This document shows positions 23,111-35,202 of a stretch of 64,000 nucleotides of DNA, one piece after another (positions within the stretch are counted from its first letter, which is position 1; each line of letters opens with the position of its first letter). The stretch comes from Aristolochia californica (lineage: Eukaryota; Streptophyta; Magnoliopsida; Piperales; Aristolochiaceae): assembly GCA_029961685.1 (NCBI GenBank), contig JARWKL010000012.1:12245955-12309954 (forward strand), in the 5' to 3' direction. A program made the translations under genes and the position numbers. The notes below the pieces were generated by a model. That model was not told the DNA's origin. It searched no databases and saw only the letters and a program-made list of their open reading frames with translations.

Positions 23111-23866
23111 GCTTGAAACATGTTAAAGTTGCAAATGACCTATGGATCCAAAGCATTTAATGAGAATAACAAACGCTCATTAAATTTTGAAGTGAACGTG
23201 CGGCGGGATATTTACCCGAGTCAAACGAGCCATTATTTTCCCCGTTTTCAAAAAGCTGACCAAACAATCATAGATGATTGTAATGTGATTTATCATGAGT
23301 AACGGGCTATATTTTTTTAAGAAATGACATAAGGATTGGGAATCAACACTAAGTTAAAAATACCACGCCTCCCCGTTTTCCCCACGATTGCAAAACCTGA
23401 GATAAAAAAACTAAAAAGATCTTACAATCCCTAAAAATTACAAACACTCTTTGGAATTATCTCTCCCTACATTTGTGCATTGTGCATCTCCATTTTAGAT
23501 GTACACTTTTTGCTTAAATCAAAACTTTGAGTTTTCGCTCTCCCTTCATCCCGTAAACCAAAAAAGGCAAATAGATCACAACAAAATGAAAATTTTAGAG
23601 ATTATGCATGGAAAAAAATTAAAACAATAACAAATGTAAGTAATGAAAATTTATTCACACACCACAAATGAACACAAAATTTTTTTTATCCAAGTTTGGG
23701 AAATTCCACTAGTTCAACCCTAATTGCATGGAATTTGACAAGAAAGAGATTTCTTCTACACGTGTTTTAAAAATGGATATGCATGCTCCACTAGTTCAAC
23801 CCTAATTGCATGGAATTTTAGAAGAAAAAGATTTCTTCGACACGTGTTTTAAAAATGGATATGCAT
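23111..23866 (+). repeat. Satellite unit 36, class B with internal 82-base duplication (trimer 1)
   Basis: 756 bases, because 23705-23786 is repeated at 23787-23868. Otherwise it is B. The frame 23120-23302 is open. Confidence 0.93.
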
Positions 23867-23868
23867 GC
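23705..23868 (+). repeat. 82-base direct tandem duplication within the array
   Basis: Copy 1 (23705-23786) and copy 2 (23787-23868) both run from TCCACTAGTTCAACCC to GGATATGCATGC. Copy 2 differs at a few bases (TTAGAAGAAAAAG, CTTCGACACG). The duplicated piece holds the AACCCTAA motif and the ACACGTG region. Confidence 0.93.
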
Positions 23869-24542
23869 ATAAAACATGTTAAAAGTGCAAATGACCTATG
23901 GATCCAAAGCTTTTAAAGAGAATAACAATCGCTCATTAAATTCTCAATGAACGTGCGGTGGGATATTTACCAGAATCAAACTTGCCATTATTTTTCCCGT
24001 TCACAAAAAGCTTACCTAACAATCATAGATGATTGTAAAGTGATTTATCATCCCTAACGGGCTATATTTTTGTATGAAATGACTTACGGATTGGGAGTCA
24101 ACACTCAGTTAAAAACACCCCGCCTCCCCCTTTTCCCGACGATTACAAAACCTGAGATATAAGAACTAAAAAGATCTTAAATTTCCTAAAAATTACAGAC
24201 ACTCATTGGAATTATCTCTCTCTTCATCTGTGCACTGTGCGTCTCCATTTTAGATCTACACTTTTTTCTTAAATCAAAACTTTGAGTTTTCTCTCTCCCT
24301 TCATCCCGTAAACAAAAAAAAAGGCAAATAGATCATAGCAAAATGAAAATTTTTGAGATTATGTATGGAAAAAATTTAAAACAATAACAAATGTAAGTAA
24401 AGAAAATTTATTCACACACCAAAAATTAACATAAAACTTTTGTTATCCAAGTTTGGGAAATTCCACTAGTTCAACCCTAATAGCTTTGGAATTTTACAAG
24501 AAAGAGATTTGTTCCACACGTGTTTTAAAAATGGATATGCAA
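23867..24542 (+). repeat. Satellite unit 37, class C (trimer 1)
   Basis: 676 bases, C throughout. The anchor is altered to GCATAAAACATG, next to the duplication junction. Confidence 0.9.
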
Positions 24543-25217
24543 GCTTTGAAACATGTTAAAGATGCAAATTACCTATGGCTCCAAAGCTTTTAAAGAGAAT
24601 AACATACGCTCATTAAATTCTCTAGCGAACATGCAGTGGGATATTTACCCGAGTCAAACAAGCCATTATTTTGCCCGTTTGCAAAAAGCTGACCTAACAA
24701 TCATAGATGATTGTAAAGTGATTTTTCATTCGTAACGGGCTATATTATTGTAAGAAATGACTTAAGGATTGGGAGTCAACACTCAATTAAAAATCCCCCG
24801 CCTCCCTCTTTTCCCGACGATTGCAAAACCTGAGAACTAAAAACTGAAAAGAGCTCACAATCCTGAAAAATCATAGACACTCTTTGAAATTATAGATCTC
24901 TACATTTGTGCATTGTGCATCTTTATTTTAGATGTACACTTTTTTATTAAACCAAAATTTTGAGTTTTCGTTCTCCCTTCATGCCGTAAACAAAAAAAGG
25001 TAAATAGATCACAACAAAATGTAAATTTTAGAGTTTATGTATGAAAAAAAATTAAAACATTAACAAATGTAAGTAATGAAAATTTTTTCACACACCACAA
25101 TTGAACACAAAATTTTTGTTATCCAAGTTTGGGAAATTCCACTAGTTCAACCCTAATAGCTTGAAATTTTACAAGAAAGAGAATTCTTCTAGACGTGTTT
25201 TAAAAATGGATATGCAT
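24543..25217 (+). repeat. Satellite unit 38, class A (trimer 2)
   Basis: 675 bases. GGCTCC replaces GGATCC. The frame 24553-24735 is open. The tail is typical A. Confidence 0.92.
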
Positions 25218-25878
25218 GCTTGAAACATGTTAAAGATGCAAATGACCTATGGATCCAAAGCTTTTAATGAGAATAACAAACACTCATTAAATTCAGAATT
25301 GAACGTGCGGCGGGATATTTACTCGAGTCAAACAAGCCATTATTTTGCCCGTTTACAAAAAGTTGATCTAACAATCATAGATGATTGTAATGTGATTTAT
25401 CATGAGTAACGGGCTATATTTTTGTAAGAAATGACATACGGATTGGGAATCAACAGTCAGTTAAAAATACCACGCCTCCCCGTTTTCCCGACGATTGCAA
25501 AACCTGAGATACAAAAACTAAAAAGATCTTACAATCTTTAAAAATTACAAACACTCTTTGGAATTATCTCTCCCTACATTTGTGCATTGCGCATCTCCAT
25601 TTTAGATGTACACTTTTTTCTTAAATCAAAACTTTGAGTTTTCGCTCTTCCTTCATCCCGTAAACCAAAAAGGCAAATAGATCACAACAAAATGAAAATT
25701 TTAGAGTTTATGTGTGAAAAAAAATTAAAACAATAACAAATGTAAGTATAGAAAATTTATTCACACACCACAAATGAACACAAAAGTTTTGTTTTCCAAG
25801 TTTGAGAAATTCCACTAGTTCAACCCTAATTACAAAAAAGAGATCTCTTCTACACGTGTTTTAAAAATGGATATGCAT
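25218..25878 (+). repeat. Satellite unit 39, class B (trimer 2)
   Basis: 661 bases. The tail lacks about 12 bases (CCTAATTACAAAAAAG instead of CCTAATTGCATGGAATTTTACAAG). The frame 25227-25409 is open. Confidence 0.92.
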
Positions 25879-26496
25879 GCTTTAAACATGTTAAAGGTGC
25901 AAATGACCTATGGATCCAAAGCTTTTAAAGAGAATAACAAACGCTCATTAAATTCTCAATGAACGTGCGGTGGGATATTTACCAGAATCAAACTAGCAAT
26001 TATTTTGCCCGTAACGGGCTATATTTTTGAAAGAAATGACTTACGGATTGGGAGTCAACACTCAGTTAAAAACACCCCACCTCCCCTTTTCCCGTTGATT
26101 ACAAAACCTGAGATAAAAAAACTAAAAAGAGCTTAAATTCCCTAAAAATTATAGACACTCATTGGAATTATCTCTCTCTACATTTGTGCACTGTGCGTCC
26201 CATTTTAGATGTACACTTTTTTCTTAAATCAAAACTTTGAGTTTTCTCTCTCTCTCTTCATCCCGTAAACAAAAAAAGGCAAATAGATCACAGCATAATA
26301 AAAAAATTTTAGTTTATGTATGGAAAAAATTTAAAACAATAACAAATGTAAGTAAAGAAAATTTATTCACACACCAGAAATTAACACAAAACTTTTGTTA
26401 TCCAAATTTGGGAAATTCCACTAGTTCAACCCTAATAGCCTGGAATTTTACAAGAAATAGATTTGTTCCACACGTGTTTTAAAAATGGATATGCAA
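25879..26496 (+). repeat. Satellite unit 40, class C with 55-base deletion (trimer 2)
   Basis: 618 bases. TTTTGCCCGTAACGGG at about 26004 joins the sequence before TCACAAAAAGC directly to AACGGGC. This removes the whole CAATCAT/ATGATTG dyad. CCGT lies at both breakpoints. Confidence 0.93.
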
Positions 26497-27169
26497 GCTT
26501 TGAAACATGTTAAAGATGCAAATGACCTATGGATCCAAAGCTTTTAAAGAGAATACATACGCTAATTAAATTCTCAAGTGAACGTGCGGTCGGATATTTA
26601 CCCGAGTCAAACAAGCCATTATTTTGCCCGTTTGCAAAAAGCTGACCTAAGAATCATAGATGATTGTAAAGTGATTTTTCATTCTTAACGGGCTATATTA
26701 TTGTAAGAAATGACTTACAGATTGGAAGTCAACACTCAATTAAAAATCCCCCGCCTCCCCCTTTTCCTGACGATTGCAAAACCTGAGAACTAAAAATTGA
26801 AAGGAGCTCACAATCCTGAAAAATCACAGACACTCTTTGGAATTATATCTCTCTACATTTGTGCATTGTGCATCTCCATTTTAGATGTACACTTTTTTCT
26901 TAAATCAAAACTTTGAGTTTTCGCTCTCCCTTCATCCCGTAAACCAAAAAGGCAAATAGATCACAATAAAATGAAAATTTTAGAGTTTATGTGTAGAAAA
27001 AAATTAAAACAATAACAAATGTAAGTAAACAAAATTTATTCACACACCACAAATGAACACAAAAGTTTTGTTTTCCAAGTTTGAGAAATTCCACTAGTTC
27101 AACCCCAATAGCTTGAAATTTTACAAGAAAGAGAATTCTTCTAGACGTGTTTTAAAAATGGATATGCAT
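26497..27169 (+). repeat. Satellite unit 41, class A with a B patch (trimer 3)
   Basis: 673 bases. The head and middle are A. From about 26900 to 27090 the sequence is B (CTTAAATC, CGCTCTCCC, CATCCCGTAAACC, GTTTTCCAAGTTTGAG). The end is A again (GCTTGAAATTTT, GAATTCTTCTAGACG). A deletion in AGAGAATACATACG closes the frame. Confidence 0.9.
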
Positions 27170-27842
27170 GCTTGAAAAATGTTAAAGATGCAAATGACCT
27201 ATGGATCCAAAGCTTTTAATGAGAATAACAAACACTCGTTAAATTCTGAAGTGAACGTGCGGCGGGATATTTACCTGAGTCAAACAAGCCATTATTTTGC
27301 TCGTTTTCAAAAAGTTGACCTAACAATCATAGATGATTGTAATGTGATTTATCATGAGTAACGGGTTATATTTTTGTTAGAAATGATATACGGATTGGGA
27401 GTCAACAGTCAGTTAAAAATACCACGCCTCCCCGTTTTCCCGACAATTGCGAAACCTGAGATACAAAAATTAAAAAGATCTTACAATCCCTAAAAATTAC
27501 AATCACTCTTTGGAATTATCTCTCCCTACATTTGAGCATTGTGCATCTCCATTTTAAATATACACTTTTTTCTTAAATCAAAACTTTGAGTTTTCGCTCT
27601 CCCTTCATCCCGTAAACCAAAAAAGGCAATTAGATCAAAACAAAATTAAAATTTTAGAGTTTATGTGTGAAAAAAAATTAAAACAATAACAAATGTAAGT
27701 ATAAAAAATTTATTCACACACCAAAAATGAACACAAAAGTTTTTTTTTGAAGTTTGAGAAATTCCACTTGTCCAACCCTAATTGCATGGAATTTTACAAG
27801 AAAGAGATTTCTTCTACACGTGTTTTAAAAATGGATATGCAT
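27170..27842 (+). repeat. Satellite unit 42, class B (trimer 3)
   Basis: 673 bases, complete B. The anchor is GCTTGAAAAATG. The frame 27179-27361 is open. Confidence 0.92.
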
Positions 27843-28515
27843 GCTTGAAACATGTTAAAGATGCAAATGACCTATGGATCCAAAGCTTTTAAAGCGAATA
27901 ACAAACGCTCATTAAATTCTCAATGAACGTGCGGTGGGATATTTACCAGAATCAAACTAGCCTTTATTTTGTCCGTTCCCAAAAAGCTTACCTAACAATC
28001 ATAGATGATTGTAAAGTGATTTATCATCCGTAACGGGCTATATTTTTGTAACAAATGACTTACGGATTGGGAGTCAACACTCAATTAAAAACACCCCGCC
28101 TCCCCCTTTTCCCGACGATTGCAAAACCTGAGATATAAAAACTAAAAAGAGCTTAAATTCCCTAAAAATTACAGATACTCATTGCAATTATCTCTCTCTA
28201 CATTTGTGCACTGTGCGTCTCCATTTTGGATGTACACTTTTTTCTTAAATCAAGACTTTGAGTTTTCTCTCTCCCTACATCCCGTAAACAAAAAAAGGCA
28301 AATAGATCACAGCAAAATGAAAATTTTTGAGTTTATGTATGGAAAAAATTTAAAACAATAACAAATGTAAGTAAAGAAAATTTATTCACACACCAAAAAT
28401 TAACACAAAACTTTTGTTATCCATGTTTGGGAAATTCCACTAGTTCAACCCTAATAGCTTGGAATTTTACAAGAAAGAGATTTGTTCCACACATGTTTTA
28501 AAAATGGATATGTAA
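27843..28515 (+). repeat. Satellite unit 43, class C (trimer 3)
   Basis: 673 bases, C throughout and close to the class consensus. The stop within TCTCAATGAACG closes the unit frame, as in all C heads. Confidence 0.92.
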
Positions 28516-29190
28516 GCTTTGAGACATGTTAAAGATGCAAATGACCTATGGATCCAAAGCTTTTAAAAAGAATAACTTACGCTCATTAAATTCTCTAGTG
28601 AACGTGCGGTGGGATATTTACCCGAGTCAAACAAGCCATTATTTTGCCCATTTGCAAAAAGCTGACCTAACAATCATAGATGATTGTAAAGTGATTTTTC
28701 ATTCGTAACGGGCTATATTATTGTAAGAAATGACTTACGGATTGGGTGTCAACACTCAATTAAAAATCCCCCGCCTCCCCCCATTCCCGACGATTGCAAA
28801 ACCTGAGAACTAAAAACTGAAAAGAGCACACAATCCTGAAAAATCACAGACCCTGTTTGGAATTATATCTCTCTACATTTGTGCATTGCGCATCTCCATT
28901 TTAGATGTACAATTTTTTATTAAATTAAAACTTTGAGTTTTCGTTCTCCCTTTATGCCGTAAACAAAAAAATTTAAATAGATCACAACGAAATGTAAATT
29001 TTAGAGTTTATGTAAGGAAAAAAATTAAAACGTTAACAAATGTAAGTAATGAAAATTTATTCACACACCACAATTGAACACAAAATTTTTGTTATCCAAG
29101 TTTGGGAAATTCGACTAGTTCAACCCTAATAGCTTGAAATTTTACAAGAAAGAGAATTCTTATAGACGTGTTTTAAATATGGATATGCAT
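28516..29190 (+). repeat. Satellite unit 44, class A (trimer 4)
   Basis: 675 bases, A throughout. The C-rich tract is changed (CCTCCCCCCATTCCCG). The frame 28526-28708 is open. Confidence 0.92.
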
Positions 29191-29864
29191 GCTTGAAACA
29201 TGTTAAAGATGCAAATGACCTATGGATCAAAAGCTTTTAATTAGAATAACAAACAGTCATTAAATTCTGAAGTGAACGTGCGGCGGGATATTTACCCGAG
29301 TCAAACAAGCCATTATTTTGCCCGTTTTCAAAAAGCTAACCTAACAATCATAAATGATTGTAATGTGATTTATCATGAGTAACAGGCTATATTTTTGTAA
29401 GAAATGACATACGGATTGGAGTCAACAGTCAGTTAAAAATACCACGCCTCCCCGTTTTCCCGACGATTGCAAAACCTGAGATATAAAAACTAAAAAGATC
29501 TTACAATCCCTAAAAATTACCAACACTCTTCGGAATTATCTCTCCCTACATTTGTGCATTGTTCATCTTCATTTTAGATGTACACTTTTTTCTTAAATCA
29601 AAACTTTGAGTTTTCGCTCTCCCTTCATACCGTTAACCAAAAAAGGCAAATAGATCACAACAAAATGAAACTGTTAGAGTTTAAGTGTGAAAAAAAATTA
29701 AAACAATAAAAAATTTAAGTATAGAAAATTTATTCACACACCACAAATGAACACAAAAGTTTTGTTTTCCAAATTTTGTCAAATTCCACTAGTTCAACCC
29801 TAGTTGCATGGAATTTTACAAGAAAGAGATTTCTTCTACACGTGTTCTAAAAATGGACATGCAT
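29191..29864 (+). repeat. Satellite unit 45, class B (trimer 4)
   Basis: 674 bases, B throughout. The TTTAATTAGAATAAC head gives an in-frame stop and the dyad is weakened (CATAAATGATTG). Confidence 0.92.
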
Positions 29865-30537
29865 GCTTGAAACATGTTAAAGATGCAAATGACCTATGGA
29901 TCCAAAGCTTTTAAAGAGAATAACAAATGCTCATTAAATTCTCAATGAACGTGCGGTGGGATATTTACCAGAATCAAAATAGCCATTATTTTGCCCGTTC
30001 ACAAAAAGCTTACCGAACAATCATAGATGATTTTAAAGTGATTTATCATCCGTAACGGGCTATATTTTTGTAAGAAATGACATACGGATTGGGAGTCAAC
30101 AGTCAGTTAAAACCACCCCCGCCTCCCCCTTTTCCCGGCGATTACAAAACCTGAGATATAAAAACTAAAAAGAGCTTAAGTTCCCTAAAAATTTCAGACA
30201 CTCATTGGAATTATCTCTCTCTACATTTGTGCACTGTGCGTCTCAATTTTAGATGTACACTTTTTTCTTAAATGAAAACTTTGAGTTTTCTCTCTCCCTT
30301 CATCCCGTAAACAAAAAAAGGCAAATAGATCACAGCAAAATGAAAATTTTTGAGTTTATGTATGGAAAAAATTTTAAACAATAACAAATGTAAGTAACGA
30401 AAATTTATTCACACGCCAAAAATTAACACAAAACTTTTGTTATCTAAGTTTGGAAATTCCACTAGTTCAACCCTAATAGCTCTGAATTCTACAAGGAAGA
30501 GATTTGTTCCACACGTGTTTTAAAAATGGATATGCAA
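29865..30537 (+). repeat. Satellite unit 46, class C (trimer 4)
   Basis: 673 bases, C throughout, except that ACATACGGATTGGGAGTCAACAG in the centre is B-like. This could be a short conversion tract at about 30080-30110. Confidence 0.88.
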
Positions 30538-31211
30538 GCTTGAAACATGTTAAAGATGCAAATGACCTATGGATCCAAAGCTTTTAAAGAGAATAACATA
30601 CGCTCATTAAATTCTCTAGTGAACGTGTGGTGGGATATTTACCCGAGTCAAACAAGCCATTATTTTGCCCGTTTGCAAAAAGCTGACCTAACAATCATAG
30701 ATGATTCTAAAGTGATTTTTCATTCGTAACGGGGTATATTATTGTAAGAAATGACTTACGGATTGGGAGTCAACACTCAATTAAAAATCCCCCGCCTCCC
30801 CCTTTTCCTGACGATTGCAAAACCTGAGAACTAAAAACTGAAAAGAGCTCAGAATCCTGAAAAATCACAGACACTCTTTGGAATTATATCTTTCCTCATT
30901 TGTGCATTGTGCATCTCCATTTCAGGTGTACACTTTTTTATTAAATCAAAACTTTGAGTTTTCGTTCTCCCTTCATGCCGTAAACAAAAAAAGGTAAATA
31001 GATCACAACAAAATGAAAATTTTAGAGTTATTGTAAGGAAAAAAATTAAAACAATAAAAAATGTAAGTAATGAAAATTTATTGATACACCACAATTGAAC
31101 ACAAAATTTTTGTTATCCAAGTTTGGGAAATTCCACTAGTTCAACCCTAATTGCTTGAAATTTTACAAGAAAGAGAATTCTTCTAGACGTGTTTTAAAAA
31201 TGGATATGCAT
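30538..31211 (+). repeat. Satellite unit 47, class A (trimer 5, incomplete)
   Basis: 674 bases, A throughout. The frame 30547-30729 is open. A minus-strand frame at 30849-31094 is also open but has no gene features. Confidence 0.92.
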
Positions 31212-31885
31212 GCTTGAAATGTGTTAAAGATGCAAATGACCTATGGATCCAAAGCTTTTAATGAGAATGACAAACACTCATTAAATTCTGAAGTGAACGT
31301 GCTATGGGATATTTAGTCGAGTCAAACAAGGCATTATTTTGCCCGTTTGCAAAAAGCTGACCTAAAAATCATATATGATTGTAATGTGATTTATAAAGAG
31401 TAACAGGAAATATTTTTTTAATAAATGACATACGGATTGGGAGTCAACAGTCAGTTAAAAATACCCCGCCTCCCCGTTTTCCCGACGATCGCAAAACCTG
31501 AGAAATAAAAACTAAAAAGAGCTTAAATTCCCTAAAAGTTACCGACACTGTTCGGAGTTATCTCTCTCTACATTTGTGCACTGTGCGTCTCCCTTTTAGA
31601 TGTACACTTTTTTCTTAAATCAAAACTTTGAGTTTTCTCTCTCCCTTCAACCCGTAAACAAAAAAAGGCAAATAGATCACAGCAAAATGAAAATTTTTGA
31701 GTTTATGTATGGAAAAAATTTAAAACATTAACAAATGTAAGTAAAGAAAATTTATTCACACACCAAAAATTAACACAAAACTTTTGTTATCCAAGTTTGG
31801 GAAATTCCAGTAGTTCAACCCTAATAGCTTGGAATTTTACGAGAAAGAGATTTCTTCTAAACGTGTTTTAAAAATGGATATGCAA
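31212..31885 (+). repeat. Satellite unit 48, mosaic B head / C tail; end of trimer domain
   Basis: 674 bases. The divergent B head (GTGCTATGGGATATTTAG) has an in-frame stop. From GAGCTTAAATTCCC (about 31517) the sequence is C. It is the last unit before class D and A-prime sequences appear. Confidence 0.87.
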
Positions 31886-32556
31886 ACTTGAAACATGTTA
31901 AAGATGCAAATGACCTATGGATCCAAAGCTTTAAAGAGAATAACATACGCTCATTAAATTCTCTAGTGAACGTGCGGTGGGATATTTACCCGAGTCAAAC
32001 AAGCCATTATTTTGGCGATTTGAAAAAAGCTGACCTTACAATCATAGATGAATGTAAAGTGATTTTTCATTTGTAACAGGCTGTATTATTGTAAGAAATG
32101 ACTTATGGATTGGGAGTCAACACTAAATTAAAATCCCGCGCCTCCCCCTTTTCCCGACGATTGCATAACCTGAGATATAAAAACTGAAAAAAGCTTACAA
32201 TCCTTAAAAATCACCGACACTCTTTGGAATTATATCTCTCTACATTTGTTCATTGTGCATCTCCATTTTAGATGAACACTTTTTCCGTAAATCAAAACTT
32301 TGAGTTTTCGTTCTCCCTTCATGCCGTAAACAAAAAACGGTAAATACATCACAACAAAATGAAAAATTTAGAGTTCATGTATGGAAAAAATTTAAAACAA
32401 TAACAAATGTAAGTAATGAAAATTTATTCACACACCACAAATGAACACAAAATTTAGTTATCCAAGATTGGAAAATCCCACTAGTTCAACCCTAATAGCT
32501 TGGAATTTTACAAGAAAGAGATTTCTTCTACACGTGTTTTAAAAATGGATATGCAT
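31886..32556 (+). repeat. Satellite unit 49, class A-prime
   Basis: 671 bases. It has an A head with GATATAAAAACTGAAAAAAGC in the middle and the first TTTAGTTATCCAAGATTGG tail in the window. The frame 31888-32076 is open. Confidence 0.9.
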
Positions 32557-33230
32557 GCTTGAAACATGTTAAAGATGCAAATGACCTATGGATCCAAAGA
32601 TTTTAATGAGAATTACAAACGCTTATTAAATTCTGAAGTGAACGTGCGGCGGGATATTTACCCGAGTCAAACAAGCCATTATTTTGTCCTTTTGTAAAAA
32701 GCTGACCTGACAATCTTAGATGATTGTAAAGTGATTTTTCATCCGTAATGAACTATATTATTGTAAGAAATGACTTACGGATTGGGAGTCAACACTCAAT
32801 TAAAAATCCCCCGCCTCCCCCTTTTCCCGACGATTGCAAAACCGTTGAACTAAAAACTGAAAAGAGATCACAATCCTTAAAAATCACAGACACTCTTTGG
32901 AATTATATCTCTCTACATTTGTGCATTGTGCATCTCCATTTTAGGTGTACACTTTTTTAATAAATCAAAACTTTGAGTTTTCATTCTCCCTTCATGCTCT
33001 AAACAAAAAAAGGTAAATAGAACACAACAAAATGTAAATTTTAGAGTTTATGTATGGAAAAAAATTAAAGCAATAACAAATCTAACTAATGAAAATTTAT
33101 TCACACACCACATTTGAAGACAAAAATTTTGTTATCCAAGTTTGGGAAATTCCACTAGTTCAACCCTAATAGCATGAAATTTAACAAGAAAGAGAATTCT
33201 TCTAGACGTGTTATAAAAATGGATATGCAT
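32557..33230 (+). repeat. Satellite unit 50, class D (first in window)
   Basis: 674 bases. AATTACAAACGC and TTCTGAAGTGAACG combine with GTAAAGTGATTTTTCATCCG. The tail is still the left-domain A form (TTTTGTTATCC, GAATTCTTCTAGACG). Confidence 0.9.
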
Positions 33231-33870
33231 GCTTGAAACATGTTGAACATGCAAATGACCTATAGATCCAAAGCTTTTGATGAGAATTAAAAACACTCAT
33301 TAAATTCTGAAGTGAACGTACTGCGGGATATTTACCCGAGTCAAACAAGCCATTCTTTTGCCCGTTTGCAAAAAGCTGACCTAACAATCATATATGATTG
33401 TAATGTGATTTATCATGAGTAACGGGCTATATTTTTTTAAGAAATGACATACGGATTGGGAGTCAACAGTCAGTTAAAAATACCCCGCCTCTCCGTTTTC
33501 CCGACGATTGCAAAACCTGAGATATAAAAACTAAAAAGATCTTACAATCCCTAAAAATTACTAACACTCTTTGGAATTATCTCTCCCTACATTTGTGCAT
33601 TGTGCATCTCTATTTTAGATGTACACTTTTTTCTTAAATCAAAACGTTGAGTTTTCACTCTCCCTTCATCCCGTAAACCAAAAAAGGCAAATAGATCACA
33701 ACAAAATGAAAATTTTAGAGTTTATGTGTGAAAAAAAATTTCACACACCACAAATGAACACAAAAGTTTTGTTTTCCAAGTTTGGGAAATTCCACTAGTT
33801 CAACCCTAATTGCATGGAATTTTACAAGAAAGAGATTTCTTCTACACATGTTTTAAAAATGGATATGCAT
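33231..33870 (+). repeat. Satellite unit 51, class B with about 34-base deletion
   Basis: 640 bases. GTGTGAAAAAAAATTTCACAC at about 33727-33747 lacks the segment with GTAAGTA and AAAATTTATT. The anchor reads GTTGAACATGC after GCTTGAAACAT. A TGATGAGAATTAA variant closes the frame. Confidence 0.9.
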
Positions 33871-34545
33871 GTTTGAAACATGTTAAAGATGCAAATGACC
33901 TATGGATCCAAAGCTTTTAAAGAGAATAACAAACGCTCATTAAATTTTCAATCAACGTGTGGTGGGATATTTACCAGAATCAAACTATCCATTATTTTTC
34001 CCGTTTACAAAAAGCTTACCAAACAATCATAGATTATTTTAAAGTGATTTATCATCCGTTACGGGCTATATTTTTGTAAGAAAAGAGTTACGGATTGGGA
34101 GTCAACACTCAGCTAAAAACACCCTCCCGCTTCCCCCTTTTCCCGACTGTCGCAAAACCTGATATATAAAAACTAAAAAGAGCTTAAATTCCCTAAAAAT
34201 TACAGACTCTCTTTGGAATTATCTCTCTACATTTGTGCACTGTGTGTCTCCATTTTAAATGTACACTTTTTTCTTAAATCAAAACTTTGAGTTTTTTCTC
34301 TCCCTTCATCCCATAAACAAAAAAAAGGCAAATAGATCACAGCAAAATGAAAATTTTTGAGTTTATGTTTGGAAAAATTTTAAATCAATAACAAATGTAA
34401 GTAAAGAAAATTTATTCTCACACCAAAAATTAACACAAAACTTTTGTTATCCAAGTTTGGGAAATTCCACTAGTTCAACCCTAATAGCTTGAAATTTTAC
34501 AAGAAAGGGATTTCTTCTACACGTGTTTTAAAAGTGGATATGCAA
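33871..34545 (+). repeat. Satellite unit 52, class C
   Basis: 675 bases, C throughout, completing the first A-D-B-C tetramer (31886-34545). The dyad is damaged (ATAGATTATTTTA). Confidence 0.9.
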
Positions 34546-35202
34546 GCTTGAAACATGTTAAAGATACAAATGACCTATGGATCCAAAGCTTTTAATGAGA
34601 ATTACAAACGCTCATTAAATTCTGAAGTGAACGTTCGGCGGGATATTTACCTGAGTCAAACAAGCCATTATTTTGCCCGTTTGCAAAAAGCTGACCTGAC
34701 AATCATAGATGATTGTAAAGTGATTTTTCATTCGTAACGGGCTATATTATTGTAAGAAATGACTTACGGATTGGGAGTCAACACTCAATTAAAAATCCCC
34801 CGCCTCCCCCTTTTCCCGATGATTGCAAAACCTGAGAACTAAAAACTAAAAAGAGCTCACAATCCTTAAAAATCGCAGACACTCTTTGGAATTATATCTC
34901 TCTAAATTTGTGCATTGTGCATCTCTATTTTCGATGTAGACTTTTTTCTTAAATCAAAACTTTGATTTTTCGTTCTCCCTTCATCCCGTAAACCAAAAAC
35001 GGCAAATAGATCACAACAAAATGAAAATTTTTGAGTTTATGTGTGAAAAAATTAAAACAATAACAAATGTAAGTATAGAAATTTATTCACACACCACAAA
35101 TGAACACAAAAGTTTGGGAAATTCCACTAGTTCAACCCTAATTGCATGGAGTTTTAAGAGAAAGAGATTTGTTCTACACGTGTTTTAAAAATGGATATGC
35201 AT
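34546..35202 (+). repeat. Satellite unit 53, mosaic D head / B tail
   Basis: 657 bases. The D head (frame 34555-34737 open) and middle switch to B in the CATCCCGTAAACC region. AAAAGTTTGGG at about 35108 shows a 14-base loss between AAGTTT repeats. Confidence 0.9.

Larger units (their letters stand above)
22439..30537 (+). repeat. A-B-C trimer domain, four higher-order copies
   Basis: Units 35-46 read A-B-C four times, beginning at 22439, 24543, 26497 and 28516. A fifth A starts at 30538. The copies differ by local events (82-base duplication, 55-base deletion, B patch), so this domain is older than the 9-16 kb block. Confidence 0.9.
31886..34545 (+). repeat. First A-D-B-C tetramer
   Basis: Units 49-52. 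It is the leftmost appearance of class D and of the A-prime tail, and marks entry into the right-hand array domain. Confidence 0.85.

Noticed and set aside
34366..34380. Yeast-type replication origin consensus in GTTTATGTTTGG
   Set aside because: It matches only part of the 11-base consensus and occurs in a few units. Such matches are expected in A+T-rich DNA.
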